Positions 23,722-31,864 are shown, counted from the stretch's first letter. The stretch: DNA of 47,778 nucleotides from JAGDYD01 sp046536675 (GCA_046536675.1 JAWDMK010000004.1:1-47778), one strand, 5' to 3'. Program-made: numbers and translations. Notes: generated from the sequence alone by a model not told the origin.

Positions 23722-24507
23722 ATGCAAAACCAAACAGCACAACAAGCTTTTAAATATGCATGCCCATATTGCGGAAATATATTTTATTCCTATCTTCAAA
23801 ATGGCTCGATATGCCCATTCTGCAAATTATATACAGACAGAAGCGAGAACGAGCTTGCAGATGATGTGCTCTTCAAGCAGCTAAACACTGCAAATAGCAA
23901 TATAGCACAAATGAAGTACTATGATCTAAGCGCTATAGAAAGCAATGTAATTGCAAAAGGGAACCCTGCTTATACATATGCGCTTGCAATCCTTTATATG
24001 AGAAACTCGGATATTAAGCATAAAGAGAAAAACTACGCGCTTGGAGGATTCATGGAAGATAATTCGAAAAATGAAGAGGAATCACATGCGCTTTATGCAA
24101 AGGCAAAGGCGCTATTATATGATGTAATCTTTGAATGCAAGAAAAATGAGGCTATTAATAATGAGCTTTATTATATAGAGTTTCTATCAGAAATAAATCT
24201 GAATAGAAGTTACTATGCTTACAAAGCCTTAGAGGAGCTACGTAAAAACGAAAAGAACCAGCACATTATTGAATATGCAGAGGCACTCTATGCGCTAAAG
24301 ACAAACAGCAAAAACGCTGTTGAACTTGCAAATAAGCTCATCAATAGCGGTGAGCCTGCAATTAGCTTTGAGCTTGCTGAATTTTATGCTAGAAATGGCA
24401 AACTAAAAGAAGCAAAAAAGGTACTTCAAACCCTTGCAAGCAACTCGATAAGCATGCCAAGCTCAAAGTTCCTGCTCGACAAGATAAACGAGCTCCTCAA
24501 CCTTTAG
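23722..24507 (+). CDS. Zinc-ribbon protein with helical (TPR-like) repeats
   Basis: The 261-residue protein has a zinc ribbon near its N-terminus (CPYCGN ... CPFCKL, residues ~14-37). The remaining ~220 residues are helical, with repeated A-x-x-L-Y and Y-A-x-A-L patterns resembling TPR/SEL1 solenoids. Such proteins usually act as scaffolds. The ATG at 23722 is chosen; a TTG at 23713 would add three residues. It probably shares a message with fibrillarin and overlaps the convergent rtcB gene by 11 bases. No specific function is recognised. Confidence 0.7.
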   Translation: MQNQTAQQAFKYACPYCGNIFYSYLQNGSICPFCKLYTDRSENELADDVLFKQLNTANSNIAQMKYYDLSAIESNVIAKGNPAYTYALAILYMRNSDIKHKEKNYALGGFMEDNSKNEEESHALYAKAKALLYDVIFECKKNEAINNELYYIEFLSEINLNRSYYAYKALEELRKNEKNQHIIEYAEALYALKTNSKNAVELANKLINSGEPAISFELAEFYARNGKLKEAKKVLQTLASNSISMPSSKFLLDKINELLNL

Positions 24508-25945
24508 CTACCCCTATAGGGACATTCCTAGCCACTATTTTTGAAAGCCCAGCCCTTTCAACAACCTCCACAACTGAATCCACATTCTTATACGCCCACT
24601 CAGCCTCTTCACTTATAAGCTTCTTTGTTCTTACCCTTACCTCTATGTTCTTGCTCTCTAATGAGCCAAATGTCTTCGATGCTGGTATCTCCCTTACAGC
24701 TTGGTGCCTTGACATCACCCTGCCTGAGCCATGGCATGTAGAGCCAAAGGTTTCATTCATCGCACCATCAAGGCCTGCAAGAACGTAGCTGGCAGTACCC
24801 ATGCTTCCAGGAATCAATACAGGCTGTCCAATAGACCTATACTTCTTTGGTATTTCCTCCCTGCCCTTGGCGAATGCCCTAGTAGCACCCTTCCTATGCA
24901 CATACACCTTTACTTTCTTATTCTCAAATGTATGCTCCTCAAGCTTTGCAATATTATGCGCCACATCATAAAGAATTTCCATGCCAAGAGCATCCGCACT
25001 CTTATTAAATATTTCTTCAAAGCTCTTCCTTATAGAATTGGATATTATCTGCCTGTTCGCAAATGCATAGTTAACAGCGCAACCCATAGCATCTAAGTAA
25101 TCATCAGCTTCTTTGCTTCCGATCTTTGCGTAGCTTAGCTCTGGATCAACTATCTTTATGTTGTTTTTTCTCTGATACTCAACAAGCACCCTTAGATAAT
25201 CGCTGCATATTTGGTGTCCAAATCCCCTTGAACCTGTATGTACCATAACCACTATCTGACCTTCAAATAAGCCATATCTATTTGCCCTCTCTTCATCAAA
25301 CACCTTTTCTACCTTCTGTACTTCTAAGAAATGGTTACCAGCGCCAAGCGTGCCAAGCTCGTTTATACCTCGTGATTTAGCCATGCTGCTTACTTTTGAC
25401 AGATCGGCTCTTTGCATATGCCCGTTTTCCTCTATAGAATCTGCATCATCCTTAAAACCAAATCCTTTGCTTATCACATACTCTGCCCCCTCCTCGGCTA
25501 TCCTTTTAAGATCAGCATTTGAGAAACCTAGGTTTATTCTACTTCCAACCCCACTAGGCACATTAACAAAAAGCTTGTCCATAAGCTGCTTAAGCTTAGG
25601 CCTTACTTCTTTCTCTGTAAGGTTTGTCTTTATAAGTCTAACGCCGCAGTTTATGTCAAAGCCTATCGCACCTGGTGAGATAACGCCGTTGTCTGCGTCA
25701 AATGCAACCACGCCGCCCACAGGAAAGCCGTAGCCCTCATGCATATCAGGCATGAGCATCACATTGCCCACAATGCCTGGCAGAGTAGTTGCGTTTAAAG
25801 CTTGCTGTATCGTCTTATCTTTCTTTACTGTATTGAGCATCTCATCTTTAGAGTAGAGCACCACATTTGTATTCATGCCGCGACTCTCGTCTTTCTCTAT
25901 CACAAACTTTACATCGCTTACCTTTTTTAATTCAACATCGACCAA
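24497..25945 (-). CDS. rtcB: RNA-splicing ligase RtcB
   Basis: RtcB joins 2',3'-cyclic phosphate and 5'-OH RNA ends with GTP and Mn2+, and is the archaeal tRNA exon ligase. The 482 residues match the family. Visible are PDMHEGYGFPVGG, GFDINCGVR with a metal Cys, GAGNHFLEVQ, HTGSRGFGHQ, the GSMGTASYVL loop and CHGSGRVMSRHQA, which holds the guanylated His. No intein is present. The TTG start at 25945 is fixed by GGTGGT three bases upstream. The gene starts about 175 bases from tRNA-Leu, which appears to contain an intron, a natural substrate for this enzyme. The archease partner is not in the window. Confidence 0.96.
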   Translation of the reverse strand: MVDVELKKVSDVKFVIEKDESRGMNTNVVLYSKDEMLNTVKKDKTIQQALNATTLPGIVGNVMLMPDMHEGYGFPVGGVVAFDADNGVISPGAIGFDINCGVRLIKTNLTEKEVRPKLKQLMDKLFVNVPSGVGSRINLGFSNADLKRIAEEGAEYVISKGFGFKDDADSIEENGHMQRADLSKVSSMAKSRGINELGTLGAGNHFLEVQKVEKVFDEERANRYGLFEGQIVVMVHTGSRGFGHQICSDYLRVLVEYQRKNNIKIVDPELSYAKIGSKEADDYLDAMGCAVNYAFANRQIISNSIRKSFEEIFNKSADALGMEILYDVAHNIAKLEEHTFENKKVKVYVHRKGATRAFAKGREEIPKKYRSIGQPVLIPGSMGTASYVLAGLDGAMNETFGSTCHGSGRVMSRHQAVREIPASKTFGSLESKNIEVRVRTKKLISEEAEWAYKNVDSVVEVVERAGLSKIVARNVPIGVAKG

Positions 25946-26090
25946 ATTACCACCTTTATAAACAAAACTAAAGAAAATAATATAAATAAGAAAAACTAAT
26001 TAAAAACTGATTTAAACTAAGTTTATCTGCCATTTCCATTTAATTTATTATTTGGCAGGCAAACAAATAAATATGAGAAACTTGAAGGTT

Positions 26091-26100
26091 TTTATATAGA
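26091..26100 (+). promoter_or_regulatory. TATA box of tRNA-Leu
   Basis: TTTATATAGA lies about 25 bases before the tRNA 5' end, the normal distance for an archaeal promoter. The gap from 25946 to this box is A+T-rich, holding rtcB upstream sequence and no recognisable gene. Confidence 0.55.
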
Positions 26101-26120
26101 ATGCTTATAATTAATAATGC

Positions 26121-26218
26121 GCAGGGGTGGCGGAGCCTGGTCAAACGCGGTAGACTCAAGATCTACTGGCTTAGGCCTGCAGGAGTTCAATCTTTGTGAA
26201 TAAATCTCCTCCCCTGCA
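26121..26218 (+). tRNA. tRNA-Leu (anticodon CAA) with an insertion in the T loop
   Basis: The acceptor stem GCAGGGG pairs with CCCCTGC, the D stem is GCG/CGC, and the anticodon stem GTAGA/TCTAC encloses CTCAAGA with anticodon CAA. A long variable arm (26167-26180) is typical of leucine tRNA. The T stem AGGAG/CTCCT is complete, but the loop between is 20 bases, not 7. Removing 13 bases gives a normal TTCAAAT loop. The likely intron is listed separately. Discriminator is A73 at 26218; no CCA is encoded. A ribosome-binding site and the next gene start directly after it. Confidence 0.88.
26191..26203 (+). other. Candidate 13-base tRNA intron in the T loop
   Basis: Exon bases TTCA (26186-26189) pair with TGAA (26197-26200) in the inserted segment. 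This makes a four-base-pair helix on top of the T stem, closed by a seven-base loop and with a five-base bulge (26201-26205) on the 3' side. It resembles the relaxed bulge-helix-loop form of the archaeal splicing motif. Cuts at 26190/26191 and 26203/26204 would leave TTCAAAT; a one-base shift to 26192-26204 gives TTCAATT. The exact ends are therefore uncertain by one base. Confidence 0.65.
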
Positions 26219-26234
26219 CATTAAAGGTGATTAT

Positions 26235-27029
26235 ATGGTTAAGATTTCAAATTCTAAGAAAAATACTAAAAGCAAAAAGAGTAAAAACGCAAAAGAGAAA
26301 AGCATTGCTAAGAAGAAGGAAGCAAAGGCAAAGACTTCAAAGTACAGAAGGGGAAGCATTATAGAGAAGATAAAAAAGGCAAAGATAAAGGATAGTGTAA
26401 TGTTTGAGCTGCCACACTACCCACAGACAGAGGAATTTACAAGCTCGGCAGCTAGTGCAATGATGGTGCTTAAGTATATAAACCCTGATTTTAAGCTAAG
26501 AAGAGAGCATGAATATGATATATGGCAAGAAGCGGTTAATGGAAGCGTATGGCATGGCTCGAGGTATGGCCTTGCATATGCACTTGCTAAGCGTGGTGCA
26601 AAGGTTGGCATTATAAGCAACATGAAAGATGAGGGCTATGAAAGGAAGCTCGCAGTATATGAGAACATTAATCTCGATACACTTGCCGCATCATTCAACG
26701 AGATAAGGGAAAAGGCAAGGAGTATGAATATAGACGAAGAACTTGCACCTGTTAGCTTGAATATGATAAAGAAAGCGCTCTCTGCAAAGCAGATACCTAT
26801 TGTACTCATAGATGGAAAGATAATTAATCCTTATCTTGAATCCTCACCACATTGGGTTGTTGTTAAGGGCTATGATAAAGACGGATTTTATATAAATGAT
26901 CCTTATTCTGACAGTACAATAACAATAGATCCAGATGTTTTCAAACAAGCAATAGGCTACGATAACAATCATACAATGATAGTTGTCGACACCAAAAGCT
27001 TTGATAAATCAAAAATAGGACAAGAATAA
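26235..27029 (+). CDS. C39-like papain-fold protein lacking the catalytic cysteine
   Basis: The 264-residue protein has a Lys-rich N-terminal tail (1-50) and then a peptidase C39-like domain. In that family the nucleophile lies in a TCGPA-type motif following YPQT-x-x-F; here residues 62-73 read YPQTEEFTSSAA, so the Cys is replaced by Ser70. The later His (SPHWVVVKGYD) and the NDPY motif remain. The protein is therefore probably a binding or regulatory pseudo-enzyme, though Ser could in principle act. No signal peptide is seen. GGTGAT three bases before ATG 26235 fixes the start, only 16 bases after tRNA-Leu. No partner gene is evident. Confidence 0.78.
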   Translation: MVKISNSKKNTKSKKSKNAKEKSIAKKKEAKAKTSKYRRGSIIEKIKKAKIKDSVMFELPHYPQTEEFTSSAASAMMVLKYINPDFKLRREHEYDIWQEAVNGSVWHGSRYGLAYALAKRGAKVGIISNMKDEGYERKLAVYENINLDTLAASFNEIREKARSMNIDEELAPVSLNMIKKALSAKQIPIVLIDGKIINPYLESSPHWVVVKGYDKDGFYINDPYSDSTITIDPDVFKQAIGYDNNHTMIVVDTKSFDKSKIGQE

Positions 27030-27108
27030 TAAAAGAAAAATAAAAAAAGGGGAAAAAGGAAGGTAGAGAATCCAAGTTGTCCTGCAATCTTAACTGGGCG
27101 GGCTCTTC

Positions 27109-27519
27109 TTAAACTTTTACTGCCTTTGGCTTGAGCATCCCTTTTACTATTGTTCTTATTATTCTATTTTCTGTCTCGTCAATTTTAGCAATATAGTCGC
27201 TCTTTATCTTCTCCCTTGTATTAGAAGTCATGTTCTCATAGCAGTTTGTGCAGATATATCTTTTTGGCACTATGCCATTCATTACGTATATGTCCTCTTC
27301 CTGCACTCTCTGTGGCGGCACTATTTTCAGCTCACCAGGTTTGAACCTTCTTCCACAGAACATGCATGTGTTTTCTGCTATATACGCTAGGTCCTTTTCT
27401 TCTGCGCTTTTTGTATCGTATATTTTGTCGTCTGCAGCGCATCTTTTACTAGCGATCGCCTCTGCGATCTTACCGCTACAGCCACCACTTTTATCTACTC
27501 CCCCTATATCTTCTTCCAT
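27109..27519 (-). CDS. Small cysteine-rich, probably zinc-binding protein
   Basis: The 136-residue protein contains CMFCGRRF (near residue 53) and YICTNCYENM (near 90), a CxxC...CxxC pair that could bind one zinc ion. Flanking segments are polar, and the last ~35 residues form a charged helix (KSDYIAKIDETENRIIR). Two other Cys lie near the N-terminus (GCSG, RCAA). ATG 27519 is chosen because GTGGGG sits three bases before it; GTG 27528 would add three residues. It is divergent from carbamate kinase. No known function can be assigned. Confidence 0.6.
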   Translation of the reverse strand: MEEDIGGVDKSGGCSGKIAEAIASKRCAADDKIYDTKSAEEKDLAYIAENTCMFCGRRFKPGELKIVPPQRVQEEDIYVMNGIVPKRYICTNCYENMTSNTREKIKSDYIAKIDETENRIIRTIVKGMLKPKAVKV

Positions 27520-27604
27520 CTTCCCCACTCGAGCTTTTTCAGCTCTGATTTAGTTTATATTCAAACTCATATATATTAATTTCGGTTTCAATAATATTGT
27601 GAAT

Positions 27605-28459
27605 ATGCTCTCTGTTGTATCGATAGGCGGGAATGCTCTCGACGAGGAGATGACGAATGTTAAAAGTACTCTTCCTGCTATTAAAATGCTGCATGAGCAC
27701 GGTAATGTTGTTATAACACATGGAAACGGACCGCAGGTTGGGGAGCTAGCAGAAGTAGAGCATTTTTCGCTCTCTATTCTTACCGCACAGACAGAGGCGG
27801 AGATAGGTTATGCAATAAAGAGGGAGCTTAAAAATTCTCTTGGACTTGAATCAAATGTATTTCTTACAGATATATTGGTAAGCAAAAGGGACCATGCTTT
27901 TAACAACCCTACAAAGCCCATTGGTAGATATTATAACGAAAAGGAGATAGATGCTCTCTTGAAGAAAGGGCTCAGATTTAAGCGGTTTGAGAAAGGCTTT
28001 AGGAGAGTTGTACCAAGCCCAAGACCAGTTAAGATACTCAACTTAGAAGCACTTAAATTGCTTGCAAGGAATGGCATTGTCATTGCAGGTGGTGGGGGTG
28101 GTATACCTTTTGCAAGAGTAAACAAAAAACTTGAATTTGTAGAAGCTGTTATAGATAAAGATTATACAACCGCACTCATCGCCAAAGAACTTGGGGCAAG
28201 AAAAATCTTTATACTTACAAACGTTGACGGGGCATATCTCAACTACGGAAAAAAAGATGAGGAGCTCATACAAAGGGCAAGCATAGAAGAGATGGAGCAA
28301 TACCTAAAGAAGGGCTATTTCGGTGAGGGAAGCATGAAGCCAAAGGTAGAGGCTTGTATAGATTTTGTAAGGGAGAATGGGGGTATAGCTGCTATAGGTA
28401 ATATAAACAAAGCATTAGATGTAGTAAAGCTCAAAAACTGTACAGTAATAACTAGGTAG
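27605..28459 (+). CDS. arcC: Carbamate kinase
   Basis: The enzyme makes ATP from carbamoyl phosphate and ADP, releasing carbamate, or runs the reverse reaction to make carbamoyl phosphate. The 284 residues show the amino acid kinase fold: VSIGGNALDEE at the N-terminus, ITHGNGPQVGEL near residue 40, VVPSPRPV, IAGGGGGIPF, EAVIDKDYTTALIA and the closing GSMKPKVEACIDFV. These match carbamate kinase and not the aspartokinase or acetylglutamate kinase branch. Combined with ornithine carbamoyltransferase at 1847, citrulline breakdown for ATP is possible; arginine deiminase is not seen. The ATG at 27605 or GTG at 27599 could start it; a TATA-like box near 27567-27580 suggests a leaderless message. 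Confidence 0.92.
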   Translation: MLSVVSIGGNALDEEMTNVKSTLPAIKMLHEHGNVVITHGNGPQVGELAEVEHFSLSILTAQTEAEIGYAIKRELKNSLGLESNVFLTDILVSKRDHAFNNPTKPIGRYYNEKEIDALLKKGLRFKRFEKGFRRVVPSPRPVKILNLEALKLLARNGIVIAGGGGGIPFARVNKKLEFVEAVIDKDYTTALIAKELGARKIFILTNVDGAYLNYGKKDEELIQRASIEEMEQYLKKGYFGEGSMKPKVEACIDFVRENGGIAAIGNINKALDVVKLKNCTVITR

Positions 28460-29525
28460 AAACCTTTCTTATTGCATTTATAACATCGCCTATCTTAAAA
28501 TTACCTTTTACACTATTTCTATCAGTATGGCTCCTGCCTACTCTAAAGCCATTCTCCTTAAGCTCATTCGCCACATCGTCCCTGCTCACAGAGCCTATGT
28601 GGAGATATTTGGTGAGCTTTGGTATGGAGAAGAAAAATATATCATCTGGCTCTTCATATATGCTTCTCAGCAAGCTTAGAGCCTCTTTGCTATACTCACT
28701 GCTAAATGCACTTATCACCTTTTCTACAACAACATTATCCTTAAGCTTACCTAGCCACATAGGCCCATAAACCTGCATTTCGCTCCCGCAATAATCACAC
28801 TTCCTGCTGAATTCGTGCGTGCTCAATTGCTTAAAGTTCCTGCATTTGCTGCAGTGCAATACATAGCCACATTTCTTTACAGAATCTATTGCTTCACTTG
28901 CGCCTCTCTTAAGCCTTACAAATACGCGCATGTAATGCATATTCGCTATAGATAGTTCTGGCTCTATTCCAAAGTTGAATTGTGCCGCTGTTCTGGCAAT
29001 AAAGTATAGCATAATTCGAAGCCCAGACTCATGGCAGAGCTCATTGTGCATTGGTATTGAGAAATATTCTTTTATACAAGCATTAGCATGTGCACCACAA
29101 AGAACAGCGGTATCGGTACCTGTGACCATAAGCCTTGTTCCATCTTTTGAAACCTTGAGCAAGTCATATATGTATGGTGCAGAAGAGCCGAAAGGATCAA
29201 GATCTATAAAGTCAAAAGCACCATCATAGCTGCTTGCAAATTCCTGTATGCTTTTGTTAAATACCGTTGCATTGATCTTGTTTAGATTTATGTTATGTAC
29301 AGTATTTTCATACGCTCGTTTATTTATTTCTAGGAATATGGGCGATGCGTTTGCTTCAAGAGCATACCTTATACCTCTTATTCCTGTAGCGCTTGTTGCA
29401 TCTAACACACTAGCATTATTTGAAAGCGCATTAATGTAAGAAACTGATATATCTCTAAGCCCTGCCATCTTCGGATTGAAGAATACGCCATCAAATACTT
29501 CTATCTCTGCCTTACCCTCCTTCAT
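28452..29525 (-). CDS. trm1: tRNA (guanine26-N2)-dimethyltransferase Trm1
   Basis: Trm1 makes m2,2G at position 26 of tRNAs. The 357 residues start with EGKAEIEV, then VFFNPKMAGLRD, the S-adenosylmethionine loop DATSATGIRGIRYA, and the catalytic DLDPFGSSAPY, all Trm1 hallmarks. A zinc ribbon (CSKCRNF ... CDYCGSE) lies near residues 235-258, and a C-terminal domain follows. Its ATG lies four bases after the DUF357 stop, making a two-gene operon. It overlaps the carbamate kinase gene end by eight bases in convergent orientation. All three tRNAs in this window have G26, its target position. Confidence 0.94.
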   Translation of the reverse strand: MKEGKAEIEVFDGVFFNPKMAGLRDISVSYINALSNNASVLDATSATGIRGIRYALEANASPIFLEINKRAYENTVHNINLNKINATVFNKSIQEFASSYDGAFDFIDLDPFGSSAPYIYDLLKVSKDGTRLMVTGTDTAVLCGAHANACIKEYFSIPMHNELCHESGLRIMLYFIARTAAQFNFGIEPELSIANMHYMRVFVRLKRGASEAIDSVKKCGYVLHCSKCRNFKQLSTHEFSRKCDYCGSEMQVYGPMWLGKLKDNVVVEKVISAFSSEYSKEALSLLRSIYEEPDDIFFFSIPKLTKYLHIGSVSRDDVANELKENGFRVGRSHTDRNSVKGNFKIGDVINAIRKVST

Positions 29526-29529
29526 TCAC

Positions 29530-29775
29530 TTACCCGATGTGAAGAATTTTCAATAGAGCATCTAGCAAGCCGTGTGCATATGATATGCTTGCAAAAGCAG
29601 TATAGTAATCTTTCTTTTCAAGCCAGCTCTTTGAGTCGCTCGCGTACATTTTAGCTAGCTCAAATACATTGATTAAATCTGCTTCTGATATCTTGTTTAT
29701 TCTGCTTTTATCAAATTTCTTAACGGAATCGTTGAACTTTTCTATGTCAAGCTTTATTCTTTCTTCAATCTCCAT
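29530..29775 (-). CDS. DUF357-family helical protein
   Basis: The 81-residue protein is all helical. It carries the DUF357 pattern: a first charged helix, AKMYASDSKSWLEKKDYYTA, then SYAHGLLDALLK near the C-terminus, a signature shared across Archaea. Its biochemical role is not established. GGTGTT lies three bases before the ATG. It precedes trm1 in one operon and is divergent from the AK6-type kinase. Confidence 0.82.
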   Translation of the reverse strand: MEIEERIKLDIEKFNDSVKKFDKSRINKISEADLINVFELAKMYASDSKSWLEKKDYYTAFASISYAHGLLDALLKILHIG

Positions 29776-29827
29776 GAAAACACCAGCTATATTTATCTTT
29801 GCTTCAAAATATCAAAATATAGATAGT

Positions 29828-30376
29828 ATGAAAAAGATAAATAAGGTTCTTGCAATACTTGGCACTCCAGGCGTTGGCAAGACAACATTCGCAAAAAAGC
29901 TTAGCAAAAGGACTGGAGCAAGGCTTATAGAGGCAAACAAGGTAATTGAAGAGTATAAGCTTTACTCTGGCTTTGACAAGTTTGGCACAAAGATAGTAAA
30001 GATGAAAGAACTTGAGAGAGTGCTAAACAAACTAGCTAAAGATGGCAATGTAATAATAGAAGGCCACATACTTGCTGATATAAAAATTAAAGGGGCGATA
30101 GCTATAGTATTGAGGGAGCACCTTCAAAAAATATACAAAAGGCTTAAGGCAAGGGGCTATCCAGATGAGAAAATACTTGAGAATATCGAGAGCGAGGCTC
30201 TAGATTATTCTGGCATAAATGCTGAAAAAAACTATAGAGAAGTTTATGAATTCTTTTCAAGCGATAAAAAGCTAATGGAGAAGGTTATTGATATATTGAA
30301 CGGCAAAAAGGTAAAGAAAGAAAATATAGAATTGCTTGAGGAGCTAATACCATTCATAACGAGATCTTCTCGATAA
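29828..30376 (+). CDS. AK6/Fap7-type adenylate kinase-like ATPase
   Basis: The 182-residue P-loop protein has GTPGVGKTTFAKKL (residues 12-25), then a short nucleoside-binding region and IIEGHILAD, followed by VLREHLQKIYKRLKARGYPDEKILENIESEA, a pattern of the AK6/Fap7 group. In eukaryotes and archaea Fap7 works with S11 (uS11) in late small-subunit maturation; it also has adenylate kinase-like activity. The ATG at 29828 is chosen because the P-loop then lies near the N-terminus; the frame stays open further upstream but overlaps the DUF357 gene. It overlaps the convergent CCA-adding enzyme gene by 23 bases. Confidence 0.87.
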   Translation: MKKINKVLAILGTPGVGKTTFAKKLSKRTGARLIEANKVIEEYKLYSGFDKFGTKIVKMKELERVLNKLAKDGNVIIEGHILADIKIKGAIAIVLREHLQKIYKRLKARGYPDEKILENIESEALDYSGINAEKNYREVYEFFSSDKKLMEKVIDILNGKKVKKENIELLEELIPFITRSSR

Positions 30377-31727
30377 GAGCTATATAGGCACTTTCGGCAA
30401 AGCGCCTTGGTATTCTACTTAGCACCTTTGCACTCTTCATTTTTATGTCTGCACTACCGTTTAGCTCTTTCTTCTTCAAAAGCTTTTTTATTAATTCTTC
30501 GAGCTTTTCCCTCTTTTCCAGTGCAAAGAGCTGTGTATTGTTTACTATTATTCCAAAAGCATTCTTGTGTGCTTCGACAAAACTGTTTGAGTATTCGCCA
30601 AGAAATACATCTGGCCCCTTAACGAGCTTAGCCTTCGACAAGTCGTTTGGAAAGAAGTATAGTATAAAGCCGTTGCCCTTTTCAATCCAAGAATTAAAGA
30701 TGCATGCCTTAAATTCCTCTTTGGCGAGAAGATCAAGCAGTATTCTGCCCGCCTTGTTGAGCTGCGGCCATATTATATCATCGCTTTTGTCTGGAACTTT
30801 AAGGTATATGAGTATGGGCTTAAGCCCTGAGTCATTTTCAAATTTTTTGAGTAGCCTTGGAGCCTCTTTGCTTGAAAAACCTTTCCCATAGAAGAGCTTT
30901 AAGCTTGGCTTGCTTATAACCTGCCTAGATAAAAGAACAAACTTAGCCAATGATTCTATCGATGCTCCTGCAGCAACATTTCTATTCTTATCAACAGGGT
31001 CTATTACAACAAACTGCGAGTTAAACTTCTTTGCTATGCTAGCATCATTCACCACTTTCTTCTCTGCGGGTATTATTACCAAAGGAAGCTTGAATTTTGA
31101 AGCGTTTTCAAAAAGATCAATAAGAGAGCCAAATGTATAGACAAGAAGTTCAGATAAATAGCCTGAAAAGCCCTTCACCTTAACTTCTGCACCGTATATG
31201 TGGTGCATCTTCAAGAAGAATTTTAATACTCTTATCTGGTCTCTCTGCGCATCTGTAAGATGTGCATTAAGAAACTCTGTGTGCAAAGGACTTCTGTCAA
31301 CGGTAGTGCCAAGCTCTTCTGCACTTGTTATCTTGTAAGCCGGGACAAGATCAATATCCATGCCTATATCATTTAAATGAATTCTAGTATAAGGGTGCTC
31401 AGCATACTTTACTTCATAGCTCTCGTTCTTTTCCTTGTTTACAATCCTCTTTGCATAATCAAGCCCCAGCCTTTCTAGTTCTTGTTCGCTGTACTTTTTA
31501 TCGAATAGCATGAATATGTCAATATCAGCATCGCCTGCTAGGTTTGTGCTCCTTGCAATAGAGCCAACAATTCTCAGCTCAACATCATGCGGTACAATAG
31601 ACTTAAGCCTTCCTATTATCTCATTGGCATGGGCTATAGTGCTCTTTACCTCAAGCTCATCAGGCTTTACCTCCTTGAGTATATGCTCGAAAATCTTCTC
31701 AAGCTTCTTCCTTTTCTCCTGCTCCAT
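30354..31727 (-). CDS. cca: CCA-adding enzyme (archaeal class I tRNA nucleotidyltransferase)
   Basis: The enzyme adds the 3' CCA to tRNAs without a template. The 457 residues match the archaeal class I form: the nucleotidyltransferase site GSIARSTNLAGDADIDIF with metal Asp residues, MDIDLVPAY, DRSPLHTEFLNAHL and VKGFSGYLSELLVY. All three tRNA genes in the window lack encoded CCA, in agreement with its need. Its start lies 54 bases from the divergent tRNA-Ala. The C-terminal region (about 300-457) is the tail domain that measures the tRNA elbow. Confidence 0.95.
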   Translation of the reverse strand: MEQEKRKKLEKIFEHILKEVKPDELEVKSTIAHANEIIGRLKSIVPHDVELRIVGSIARSTNLAGDADIDIFMLFDKKYSEQELERLGLDYAKRIVNKEKNESYEVKYAEHPYTRIHLNDIGMDIDLVPAYKITSAEELGTTVDRSPLHTEFLNAHLTDAQRDQIRVLKFFLKMHHIYGAEVKVKGFSGYLSELLVYTFGSLIDLFENASKFKLPLVIIPAEKKVVNDASIAKKFNSQFVVIDPVDKNRNVAAGASIESLAKFVLLSRQVISKPSLKLFYGKGFSSKEAPRLLKKFENDSGLKPILIYLKVPDKSDDIIWPQLNKAGRILLDLLAKEEFKACIFNSWIEKGNGFILYFFPNDLSKAKLVKGPDVFLGEYSNSFVEAHKNAFGIIVNNTQLFALEKREKLEELIKKLLKKKELNGSADIKMKSAKVLSRIPRRFAESAYIALIEKISL

Positions 31728-31780
31728 GCAAGCACTAATAGCTTATAAAATTATAAAGCTTAAAAAGTAATAGCATATCC

Positions 31781-31852
31781 GGGCTCGTGGCTCAGTAGCA
31801 GAGCGCCCGCTTCGCAAGCGGGAGGTCGCGGGTGCGATTCCCGCCGAGTCCA
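31781..31852 (+). tRNA. tRNA-Ala (anticodon CGC)
   Basis: The acceptor stem GGGCTCG pairs with CGAGTCC and includes G3-U70, the identity element of alanine tRNA. The D stem is GCTC/GAGC, the anticodon stem CCCGC/GCGGG encloses TTCGCAA with anticodon CGC, and the T stem GCGGG/CCCGC encloses TGCGATT. Position 55 is G instead of the usual U. The D loop is short (AGTAGCA), with no GG pair. A73 is at 31852; no CCA is encoded. A TATA-like box (CTTATAAAA, 31742-31750) lies upstream. Confidence 0.94.
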
Positions 31853-31864
31853 CAAATATTAATC

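Noticed and set aside
24497..25945. Intein inside RtcB
   Set aside because: RtcB genes can carry inteins, but the length is normal and no intein splice motifs are seen.
26121..26218. tRNA-Leu as a pseudogene
   Set aside because: All stems are perfectly paired, the promoter is intact and the insert forms a splicing-like fold, so an intron is favoured.
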